A program made the translations under genes and the position numbers. From NCBI GenBank assembly GCA_021772025.1, contig JAETNT010000003.1, forward strand, positions 114,670-178,669: 64,000 nt of DNA, given 5' to 3'. Shown piece by piece: positions 1 through 7,164 of this stretch. Below the pieces are notes generated by a model. It did no database searches. It saw only the letters and a list, made by a program, of their open reading frames with translations, and had not been told where the DNA came from. Each line of letters starts with the position of its first letter. Position 1 is the stretch's first letter. This DNA is from Enterocloster bolteae (GTDB lineage: Bacteria; Bacillota; Clostridia; Lachnospirales; Lachnospiraceae).

Positions 1-2
1 GC

Positions 3-293
3 AAGTGGTACCTGGCTGCCGGGGCCCTGGCCTCTGACACGGGGGTATGGGGCTTTTTAGGGCCTGCGGTACTGCTGATCAGCGCTCTTTTGACAGCAGG
101 ATATTTGCTTCCTATAAGCCTGAATGGTTTCTTTCCCGGAGAGAAAATACCCAAAGAACAGGGCGGCCTAAAGGAACCGTCTCTTAAGATGCTGGTTCCC
201 ATAGGGCTCCTTACTGCTGGTACAGTGTTATTTGGTATATTTCCTCAGGGATTTTTCAATATACTTGCAGGGATTGCAGAAAGGGTATTTTAA
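3..293 (+). CDS. Proton-antiporter-like membrane subunit, C-terminal fragment
   Basis: The reading frame is open from the window edge and ends in TAA at 291-293, so only the last 96 residues are present. It reads KWYLAAGAL near its start and has two hydrophobic segments (ISALLTAGYLLPI and VPIGLLTAGTVLFGIF). This is the typical carboxy end of NuoN/NuoM/MrpD-type proton-translocating subunits. A strong ribosome site (AAAGGAGGG) for the next gene starts right after the stop, so it is co-transcribed with the two antiporter-like genes that follow. The catalytic membrane half lies outside the window, so the exact subunit type cannot be settled. Confidence 0.75.
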   Translation, partial: KWYLAAGALASDTGVWGFLGPAVLLISALLTAGYLLPISLNGFFPGEKIPKEQGGLKEPSLKMLVPIGLLTAGTVLFGIFPQGFFNILAGIAERVF

Positions 294-305
294 AGGAGGG
301 CGGCT

Positions 306-1847
306 ATGAATGAAATGATGTTAGCGGCTCCTGTGTTTCTGCCCCTTATAGGAGGAGCGGCGCTTCTGGCTTTGTCCGGAAAACAAAAAGGAAAAGACAG
401 TCCTGCAATCAGAATGGTTTCAGGGGGATTTACTTTGGGCGTCAGCCTGGTGATTTTCTGGCTGTTAAACAGAAATCCGGGGAGCGGCCTAGTACTGTTC
501 CGGCTATATGGAAGCCTGACAGTAAAGTTTCAAATAGACGCTATGGGAAGCGTTTTTCTAGGCCTTATTAGCTTTTTATGGCCTCTGGCAACCCTTTACG
601 CTTTTGAATATATGAAGCATGAAGAGAGAAAGCCTGCGTTTTTTGCTTACTATCTGATGACATATGGGATTACAGCCGGGGTTGCATTGGCGGGAAACTT
701 GGTAACACTGTATTTGTTTTATGAAATGCTGACTTTGGTAACATTCCCTCTGGTGCTTCACCCCATGACCAAGGAAGCCCAGAGAGCCAGCAGAAAATAC
801 CTCTATTATTCTATCAGCGGGGCAGCTTTTGCCTTTATAGGGCTAGTATTCCTCTTAAGCTATTCTGCAACCGGAACAACGGAATTTATAGCAGGCGGAA
901 ATTTAAATATGGAAGCGGCTCAAGGGCGGAAGAATCTGCTGTTGCTGGCATATGTACTGGCATTTTTCGGTTTCGGAGTAAAAGCCGCTCTGTTTCCGGT
1001 TCATGGATGGCTTCCAAAAGCTACGGTGGCGCCTACCCCCGTTACTGCACTTTTACATGCAGTGGCGGTAGTAAAATCCGGTGCGTTTGCAATCCTGCGT
1101 TTGACCTATTTCAGCTATGGAACAGAGTTTTTAAAGGGAACTTGGGCTCAATGGGCAGTACTGTCGGCAACAATCATTACCATTGCCTTTGGGTCTACTA
1201 TGGCAGTTAGGGAAATACACTGGAAGCGGCGTCTGGCTTATTCTACCATCAGCAATTTATCCTATATTTTATTTGGGGCTGCTCTTATGTCGCCTTTGGG
1301 AATCATAGCGTCTCTCTGCCATCTTATGGCCCATGCTTTTATGAAAATCTGTTCTTTTTTCTGCGCCGGAGCAGTGATGCACCAGACCGGAAAAACCTTT
1401 GTTTATGAGTTGGACGGATTGGGAAAAAAGATGCCGGTAACCTTTGCCTGTCTGACTGTGGCCAGTCTTTCCCTTATGGGAATTCCACTGTTTGCCGGAT
1501 TTATCAGCAAATGGAATCTTATCCATGCCGCTCTTTCTTTAGGAAGCGAATGGATGGAAGGGGACGGGACAGGATGGCTCCTGACCATTATAGGAGCCGG
1601 CGTTATTCTCTATTCGGCTCTTATGACTGGTATTTATATGCTGACAGTACTTGTAAGGGCCTATTTCCCCAAAGAAGTTTCCGGCAGTCCGGGCAGCAGG
1701 GAAAATGAGGAAAAAATTACAGATCCGGGCTGGAGGATGCTCCTTCCTCTGTTAGTTTTTGCAACGGTGATTCTGCTTATGGGAATAAACTCAGAAGTTT
1801 TTCTGCAGATGGATACATTGAGACAGATTGGAGGTGTCATAGAATGA
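306..1847 (+). CDS. Complex I/Mrp-type proton-conducting antiporter subunit
   Basis: A 513-residue polytopic membrane protein of the NuoL/M/N - MrpA/D family. It has the hallmark KAALFPVHGWLPKA segment near residues 226-240, with the channel lysine, and a membrane-embedded glutamate in FYEMLTLVTFPL near residue 140. Both are needed for proton transfer in characterised family members. The start at 306 follows AAAGGAGGGCGGCT. Its end overlaps the next start by four bases (ATGA), indicating translational coupling. Three homologous antiporter subunits stand in a row here. This resembles the membrane arm of an Ech/Mbh/Mrp-like or complex I-like machine, and the electron-transfer subunits, if any, would be upstream of the window. 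Whether the partner is a redox module or a Na+/H+ exchanger cannot be told. Confidence 0.88.
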   Translation: MNEMMLAAPVFLPLIGGAALLALSGKQKGKDSPAIRMVSGGFTLGVSLVIFWLLNRNPGSGLVLFRLYGSLTVKFQIDAMGSVFLGLISFLWPLATLYAFEYMKHEERKPAFFAYYLMTYGITAGVALAGNLVTLYLFYEMLTLVTFPLVLHPMTKEAQRASRKYLYYSISGAAFAFIGLVFLLSYSATGTTEFIAGGNLNMEAAQGRKNLLLLAYVLAFFGFGVKAALFPVHGWLPKATVAPTPVTALLHAVAVVKSGAFAILRLTYFSYGTEFLKGTWAQWAVLSATIITIAFGSTMAVREIHWKRRLAYSTISNLSYILFGAALMSPLGIIASLCHLMAHAFMKICSFFCAGAVMHQTGKTFVYELDGLGKKMPVTFACLTVASLSLMGIPLFAGFISKWNLIHAALSLGSEWMEGDGTGWLLTIIGAGVILYSALMTGIYMLTVLVRAYFPKEVSGSPGSRENEEKITDPGWRMLLPLLVFATVILLMGINSEVFLQMDTLRQIGGVIE

Positions 1848-3787
1848 CAGAGGTTTTGAAAACCCCCGTTTTTTATATTTATTTACCCGGACTGTGCGGT
1901 CCCGGGCTTACCTTCTGCCTGGATGGCTTCCGTCTTATCTATCTGACTGTAGGGACGATTATGTGGGGTGTTGCCGGAATTTTTTCCCTGGAATATATGG
2001 CCCATTATGAGAAGAGACGGCGGTATTATGTGTTTTTCTGGGCTACATTTTTGGCCACTATGGGGGTGTTTTTATCAGGAGACTTTTATACTACCTTCCT
2101 GTTTTTTGAAATTATGTCTTTCACTTCTTATGTGTGGGTGGCTTTTGATGAGAAGCCGGAAAGCCTGAGAGCGGCCCAAACCTATCTGGCAGTGGCGGTA
2201 ATAGGCGGTCTTACCATGCTTATGGGCCTGTTTTTGCTGGATCATCTGTGCGGCACTTTGGAATTTAAGGCTCTGCACCTTAAGTCCCGTGAAATATTGG
2301 AAGCCGGAGGATCTCAGGCAAAAGAACTGTATACGGCAGGAGTTCTTATGCTGGCAGGCTTTGGAGCTAAGGCCGGATGCTTTCCTCTTCACATCTGGCT
2401 TCCAAAAGCCCATCCGGCGGCTCCGGCTCCTGCCAGCGCCCTTCTGTCCGGAATTCTCACCAAAACCGGTATATTCGGTTTGATTATACTATCTTTTGGA
2501 ATCTTCCGCGGAGAAATCAACTGGGGGGTTCTGATATCTGTTCTGGGGCTTATTACCATGTTTCTAGGTGCTTTTCTGGCAGTGTTTTCTGTAAATTTGA
2601 AGAGAACCCTGGCCTGTTCCTCCATCTCTCAGATTGGATTTATTTTAACGGGGATCGGCATGGGCTCCCTTCTTTTAGCGGCAGGAGAGGATCCGGGGCT
2701 GGCGGTTCGGGGAACCTTGCTCCATATGATCAATCATTCCCTTTTCAAGCTGGTATTGTTTCTGTGTGCCGGGACGGTTTTTATGAATCTCCATCAGCTG
2801 GACTTAAATCAGGTCCGCGGGTTTGGAAGAAATAAGCCGGCTCTCGCCTTTTGCTTTTTTGCGGGTGCGGCGGGATTGGGAGGAATCCCGGGATTCAGCG
2901 GATATGTGAGCAAAACTCTGCTCCATGAAAGCATTGTAGAATATGCGGTTCACACAGGGAATCTTTGGTGGCGGCTTTCGGAGTGGGTATTCTTATTTAG
3001 CGGCGGCATGACGGTAGCATATATGCTCAAGCTGTTTATTGCCCTGTTTCTTGAGCAGAATACCGGAAAACAAAAAGAATTTGACAGGATGAAAACGTCT
3101 TACATCAGGCCTCTTAGTAAAGTTGTTCTGGTAGGCTCCGCTGTTTTGATTCCGATTTTGGGCTTATCTCCGAGCCTTACCATGGATAGTCTGGCAGAAC
3201 TTGGACAGGACTTTTTTGTTCCTGGAATCAAAGCCCATTCCATATCCTATTTTTCTCTGGAAAACCTGAAGGGCGCGCTTATTTCTATTGTAATTGGCGG
3301 AGGATTGTACGGACTTGTCCGCCGCTTTTTGATAGCGGACGGACAGTATATCGGCCGTCTTCCCCAATGGCTGGACTTGGAGGATCTGATATACCGTCCG
3401 GTAGTGGAGAAAGCCCTTCCTGGGGTATTGGGAACCGTTTGCAAATACCTGGATCGATATGTGGTTTCCATACCGGTAACCTTGTTTTTACAAGCATCTG
3501 CGCTGGTCTGCCGGAGTATGGACCATATGGCGGACGGAGTAATTTTGCTGGCCCGTAACACTACTCACAGACAAATTCCATCCTTACCGGCCAAAAAGAG
3601 AAATTTGGGGAAAATATTGGGAACGGAGCCTGGAGAAGCTGCCTTTCGTCTTTTCAGAATAAAGGCGCGGTTTATCCACCTGTGCGGCCTGGTAGAGGAA
3701 AGCTTCTCTTTCGGACTTATGCTGTTTAGCATTGGTTTGTTTTTAACTATCGGATATCTGCTCCTGGTATTCTTTAAAATGCTGTAA
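1844..3787 (+). CDS. Second complex I/Mrp-type antiporter subunit, long form
   Basis: A 647-residue membrane protein homologous to the preceding gene. The channel motif GFGAKAGCFPLHIWLPKAH lies around residues 170-190 and the conserved glutamate sits in FFEIMSFTSYVW near residue 89. It is about 130 residues longer than its neighbour. The extra part is a C-terminal region (from about residue 510) with a soluble, basic stretch and a last hydrophobic helix, as in NuoL-type subunits whose C-terminus extends along the membrane arm. It starts within the previous stop codon (ATGA) and is the last gene of the operon, followed by a weak terminator. Confidence 0.87.
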   Translation: MTEVLKTPVFYIYLPGLCGPGLTFCLDGFRLIYLTVGTIMWGVAGIFSLEYMAHYEKRRRYYVFFWATFLATMGVFLSGDFYTTFLFFEIMSFTSYVWVAFDEKPESLRAAQTYLAVAVIGGLTMLMGLFLLDHLCGTLEFKALHLKSREILEAGGSQAKELYTAGVLMLAGFGAKAGCFPLHIWLPKAHPAAPAPASALLSGILTKTGIFGLIILSFGIFRGEINWGVLISVLGLITMFLGAFLAVFSVNLKRTLACSSISQIGFILTGIGMGSLLLAAGEDPGLAVRGTLLHMINHSLFKLVLFLCAGTVFMNLHQLDLNQVRGFGRNKPALAFCFFAGAAGLGGIPGFSGYVSKTLLHESIVEYAVHTGNLWWRLSEWVFLFSGGMTVAYMLKLFIALFLEQNTGKQKEFDRMKTSYIRPLSKVVLVGSAVLIPILGLSPSLTMDSLAELGQDFFVPGIKAHSISYFSLENLKGALISIVIGGGLYGLVRRFLIADGQYIGRLPQWLDLEDLIYRPVVEKALPGVLGTVCKYLDRYVVSIPVTLFLQASALVCRSMDHMADGVILLARNTTHRQIPSLPAKKRNLGKILGTEPGEAAFRLFRIKARFIHLCGLVEESFSFGLMLFSIGLFLTIGYLLLVFFKML

Positions 3788-3798
3788 CGCCAAAACTC

Positions 3799-3823
3799 TT
3801 CCTGCTTTTTTGCGGAATTTTTT
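3799..3823 (+). terminator. Weak rho-independent terminator after antiporter operon
   Basis: TTCC(T)GC at 3799-3805 pairs with GCGGAA at 3812-3817 with one bulged base, and is followed by six T. The stem is short, so read-through into the spore-enzyme gene is possible. Confidence 0.45.
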
Positions 3824-3887
3824 ATGTTCCGAATAGGGGAAAGCTTTTTCGCATATATTATGGAAAAGCGCTCCCAAAGGAGAGTTT

Positions 3888-5024
3888 ATGACAATCTATG
3901 TGGTCAAAGAAGGAGATACCGTAGATGCCATAGGAACGGCCGTCGGTATCCCGGTGGATACGCTTGTCAAAGATAACCAGATTGAATATCCTTACCGCCT
4001 GGCTGTAGGCCAGGCTCTTTATATTGGGGACAAATACCCAAAACCCTACCAAACACCGCTTTTTTCCTTTGGCTATGCCTATCCCTTTATTAATTACAGG
4101 GTCCTACAAGACACTATTCCTTATTTAAGCTCCCTGTATATTTTTTCCTACGGATTTACAGATGAGGGAAAACTGGTATATCCGGCAAACGATGATACAT
4201 GGATGATAATGGAGGCCAGGGAAAACGGGGTACGCCCGGTACTCACTTTAACCCCTCTGGGAGCGGACGGGAGGTTTAATAACAATCTGGTATCCGCCTT
4301 GGTAAGAGATGAAGCCGTCCAGCAGCGGCTGATTTGGGAGCTGGGGCGAACTATGCAGGACAGGGGATTTGAAGGGCTGGATATTGATTTTGAATATGTC
4401 CTTGCAGAGGACAGAGAAAGATTTGCGGCCTTTGTGAGAAAAACCAGACAAGTAATGAATCTTTTCGGTTATCCGGTTACCGCTGCCTTAGCTCCTAAAA
4501 CCTCAGCCGGACAGAGAGGCCTGTTGTATGAAGGGATTGATTACCGCCTTTTGGGAGAAGCCGCCAATTCTGTAATGCTCATGACTTATGAATGGGGCTA
4601 CAGCCAAGGGCCTCCTATGGCAGTAGCCCCTATTCATATGGTCCGCCGGGTGGTGGAATATGCGATAACGGAAATTCCCAGAGAAAAAATCAGCTTGGGA
4701 ATCCCCAATTACGGTTATGACTGGCCCCTTCCCTATGAGAGGGGAGTTACACGGGCCAGAACCATCAGTAACCTGGAAGCCGTCCAGATTGCTATTGATT
4801 ACGGCGTAAATATCCGGTTTGACGAGACGGCTCAAAGTCCCTATTTCCGGTACTGGCAGTACGGAATCCAGCATGAAGTGTGGTTTGAAGATGTGAGAAG
4901 TATAAAGGCGAAATTTGATTTGATTCAGGAGTATGGCCTTTTAGGGGCAGGCTATTGGCAACTTATGAACTTTTTTAAGGCTAATTGGCTGATGATGGAT
5001 GAAATGTTCAGAATTGTGTCTTGA
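3888..5024 (+). CDS. LysM-GH18 glycosidase, spore cortex-lytic type (YaaH/SleL-like)
   Basis: 378 residues. An N-terminal LysM domain (residues 2-48, YVVKEGDTVDAIGTAVGI) is followed by a glycoside hydrolase family 18 barrel. The catalytic DxDxE motif reads GLDIDFEYV, with the acid Glu at residue 169. There is no signal peptide, which fits the YaaH/SleL spore-coat enzymes that are made in the mother cell and act as N-acetylglucosaminidases on cortex fragments at germination. Bacillus SleL has two LysM repeats; only one is visible here. The start follows CCAAAGGAGAGTTT. The gene stands alone between the antiporter operon and the Clp stress operon, and its stop codon overlaps the -35 box of the following gene. 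Confidence 0.85.
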   Translation: MTIYVVKEGDTVDAIGTAVGIPVDTLVKDNQIEYPYRLAVGQALYIGDKYPKPYQTPLFSFGYAYPFINYRVLQDTIPYLSSLYIFSYGFTDEGKLVYPANDDTWMIMEARENGVRPVLTLTPLGADGRFNNNLVSALVRDEAVQQRLIWELGRTMQDRGFEGLDIDFEYVLAEDRERFAAFVRKTRQVMNLFGYPVTAALAPKTSAGQRGLLYEGIDYRLLGEAANSVMLMTYEWGYSQGPPMAVAPIHMVRRVVEYAITEIPREKISLGIPNYGYDWPLPYERGVTRARTISNLEAVQIAIDYGVNIRFDETAQSPYFRYWQYGIQHEVWFEDVRSIKAKFDLIQEYGLLGAGYWQLMNFFKANWLMMDEMFRIVS

Positions 5025-5049
5025 CCATTTTGAATTAATGTTATAAGAT
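5021..5049 (+). promoter_or_regulatory. Sigma-A-like promoter of the GntR-mcsA-mcsB-clpC operon
   Basis: TTGACC (5021-5026), 17 bases, TAAGAT (5044-5049). The -35 overlaps the stop codon of the preceding gene and the -10 lies inside the palindromic operator described next, so repressor binding should block initiation. Confidence 0.6.
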
Positions 5050-5067
5050 TACTATAACAGTTATAAC
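5040..5067 (+). promoter_or_regulatory. Palindromic operator, probable GntR-type regulator site
   Basis: GTTATA-N7-TATAAC (5040-5058) is a perfect inverted repeat. One base later comes the self-complementary octamer GTTATAAC (5060-5067). Together they cover the -10 region and the expected start of transcription. Their position immediately before the regulator gene suggests autoregulation. No CtsR-type repeat (RGTCAAA in tandem) is present here. Confidence 0.6.
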
Positions 5068-5083
5068 GAAAGATGGTGATAAT

Positions 5084-5458
5084 GTGCTTTGGAAGATCGA
5101 TTTCAGCAGCGATGAGGCGCTGTATTTGCAGCTTTGTAACCAGATCATTATGGATATTGCGGCAGAGGTGCTTCGGGACGGAGATTCCCTTCCGTCTGTA
5201 AGACAGGTTGCAGACAATATCGGCATTAATATGCATACAGTAAACAAGGCATATGCCGTATTAAAACAGGAAGGTTTTGTCAAGCTGGACAGGAGAAAGG
5301 GCGCTTTTATCTGCCTGGATATGGACAAGATGCAGGCTTTGGAGGAAATGCGCCGGGACTTGGAAGTGGTTTTGGCCAGAGGAATCTGCCGGGATGTAAC
5401 CAGGGACGAGGCCCACAGACTTTTGGATCAAGTATTTGATGTATACACGAAACGGTGA
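5084..5458 (+). CDS. GntR family (YtrA-like) transcriptional regulator
   Basis: 124 residues. The N-terminal winged helix-turn-helix (about residues 8-75) contains the GntR signature DSLPSVRQVADNIGINMHT and a wing ending RRKGAFI. Only about 45 residues of helical tail follow, the short YtrA layout with no effector domain. The start is GTG at 5084, giving LWKIDFSS, the usual YtrA-type N-terminus. It is first in the operon with mcsA, mcsB and clpC, which is the position held by ctsR in Bacillus and many Clostridia. Inference: it replaces CtsR as the local repressor. YtrA-type regulators usually control ABC transporters, and none is adjacent here. Confidence 0.85.
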   Translation: MLWKIDFSSDEALYLQLCNQIIMDIAAEVLRDGDSLPSVRQVADNIGINMHTVNKAYAVLKQEGFVKLDRRKGAFICLDMDKMQALEEMRRDLEVVLARGICRDVTRDEAHRLLDQVFDVYTKR

Positions 5459-5514
5459 CAGAGAAACGATTAACCGTCTCCGGACTTATCGGGGATCATT
5501 TATGGAGGATAGTT

Positions 5515-6081
5515 ATGCTGTGTGAAAGATGCAGGATTCGCGAGGCAAATATTAAATATACAGAGATTATTAATGGAATAAAAAATGAACACAACCTTTG
5601 CAGCCAGTGCGCCAAGGAGATGGATTTTACCGGATATTCTGCTATTTTTGATGGGGAATTCCCCCTTGGAAAGCTCCTTTCAGGCCTTTTAGGCATCGGA
5701 GAGGAGGAAGATCAGGAAGAGGATAAAATGTCTCAGGTGGTATGCCCCACCTGCGGCACCAGCTATGAAGAATTTGTAAAGAACAGCCGCTTCGGCTGTC
5801 TGGATTGCTACAGTGTATTCGATTTGCTGATGAGCGATAGTATTAGGAAGCTTCAGGGAGGAGACACCCATGTGGGTAAACATCCCAAGCATCAAAAGAT
5901 TCATCCGGCATCCCAGATGATGAAAAATCAAGAAGATTCTCAGGAAAAAAGCCCTGAAGATCAGATTGATTTATTAAAAGCCCGTTTAGCAGCAGCTATA
6001 TCAGATGAAGAATACGAGCTGGCAGCACAGTATCGGGATCAGATTAGAGAGCTTTTAAAGGAGGGAAATGCCGATGCTTAG
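5515..6081 (+). CDS. mcsA: McsA, zinc-binding activator of protein-arginine kinase
   Basis: 188 residues from ATG 5515, which has TGGAGGAT 4 bases upstream; an upstream in-frame GTG at 5455 has no such site. Four CxxC pairs (Cys3/6, 29/32, 77/80, 95/98) form two zinc-binding modules, and a UVR motif lies at about residues 150-184. In Bacillus McsA binds and activates McsB and takes part in delivering substrates to ClpC. The stop overlaps the start of mcsB. Confidence 0.92.
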   Translation: MLCERCRIREANIKYTEIINGIKNEHNLCSQCAKEMDFTGYSAIFDGEFPLGKLLSGLLGIGEEEDQEEDKMSQVVCPTCGTSYEEFVKNSRFGCLDCYSVFDLLMSDSIRKLQGGDTHVGKHPKHQKIHPASQMMKNQEDSQEKSPEDQIDLLKARLAAAISDEEYELAAQYRDQIRELLKEGNADA

Positions 6082-7117
6082 ATGGTTTGAAAAGGCGGAG
6101 ACTTCTGCAGGCAATGTAGTATACAGCCGGGTTCGCCTGGCCAGGAACTGGGAAGAATACCAATTTCCCCAAAAGCTTTCGGATACCGACAGCCGGGAGC
6201 TGATAAACCGTCTGGAAATGGGACTTAAGGATTTGAAGGCGGATGATGGATTGCCTTATGAATACGCTTATTTAGAAGATTTAAAAGAGCTGGATAGACT
6301 GGCTTTGAGAGAAAGAAGAATTTTAAATTCCGGTACTGTGGCAAAAAAAAGTCCTACCGGTATCATCATATCAGAAGACGAGAGTACTAGTTTTATTTTA
6401 AATGGAGATGATCATATCCGGCTTCAAGTTTTGTCTCCGGGGCTTCATCTGGATGAGCTTTGGCAGAGAGCGGATAAACTGGATGACTATGTAAACACCC
6501 GGTTTTCCTATGCCTTTGATGAGAAGTACGGATATCTTACCTCTTATCCGACCAATGTGGGCACCGGGCTTCGAGCCTCGGTGGTGCTTCATCTGCCTAC
6601 CCTCTCCATGGGAAAAAAATTTCAGAACCTGTTGGCGGAGATGAGCCGTTTCGGCGTCAGCATCCGGGGAGTATATGGGGAGGGGAGCGACAATTACGGC
6701 GCCCTTTATGAGATTGCCAACCAGAAAACCCTGGGGCAGAGCGAGAAGGAAATTATTGAGCTGGTTACAAAAATTGCCAGGCAGTTGGATAGCCAGGAGA
6801 AAAAAGTACGCAGGTTAGCTTTAGAAAACCATCGTCTGGAAAGAGAAGATGAGGCTTACAAATCCTATGGCATTCTGCGGTATGCCAGACGGCTGGCGAA
6901 AAAGGATGCTATGATTTTCCTGTCTCAGCTTATGTCCGGAATAGCGGACGGGCTGATCCATGGGGAAGAACCATGCTCTATTTACCGGCTGATGCTGGGG
7001 ATTCAAACCGCAAATTTACAGAAGCTGTCACACAAACCTTTAAGTCAGGAGGAATTAGATGTGGCCAGAGCGGCCTATCTGCGCGCCGAGCTTCCAAAGC
7101 TTGCGGAGCCGACATAG
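6074..7117 (+). CDS. mcsB: McsB-like protein-arginine kinase with altered active site
   Basis: 347 residues, phosphagen-kinase fold. In Bacillus McsB phosphorylates arginines on proteins to mark them for ClpCP. Conserved blocks are visible: SRVRLARN near residues 18-25, PTNVGTGLRAS at 159-169 and YGEGS near 198. Two catalytic positions differ. The motif usually read as NEEDH is NGDDH (residues 110-114), and the reactive cysteine before PTNVGTG is Tyr158. Near the C-terminus the RDxxRA phosphoarginine-pocket motif reads LDVARA. Start 6074 is preferred because AAAGGAGGG lies 8 bases upstream; ATG 6068 lies only 2 bases from it. It overlaps mcsA by 8 bases. The family call is firm, but kinase activity is uncertain. 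Confidence 0.88.
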   Translation: MLRWFEKAETSAGNVVYSRVRLARNWEEYQFPQKLSDTDSRELINRLEMGLKDLKADDGLPYEYAYLEDLKELDRLALRERRILNSGTVAKKSPTGIIISEDESTSFILNGDDHIRLQVLSPGLHLDELWQRADKLDDYVNTRFSYAFDEKYGYLTSYPTNVGTGLRASVVLHLPTLSMGKKFQNLLAEMSRFGVSIRGVYGEGSDNYGALYEIANQKTLGQSEKEIIELVTKIARQLDSQEKKVRRLALENHRLEREDEAYKSYGILRYARRLAKKDAMIFLSQLMSGIADGLIHGEEPCSIYRLMLGIQTANLQKLSHKPLSQEELDVARAAYLRAELPKLAEPT

Positions 7118-7164
7118 ACTGCATTTTAAGCAAAAGTCACAACATTTCAGGAGGACAAAATTTT

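Noticed and set aside
3898..3913. GGTCAAAGAAGGA, resembling one half of a CtsR box
   Set aside because: It lies inside the coding sequence of the LysM-GH18 gene, the second heptamer does not match, and it is more than 1.1 kb from the Clp operon start.
6973..7164. A longer ClpC with 64 extra N-terminal residues
   Set aside because: The extension runs through the 3' end of mcsB in another frame. ATG 7165 has a strong ribosome site and gives the conserved ClpC N-terminus.
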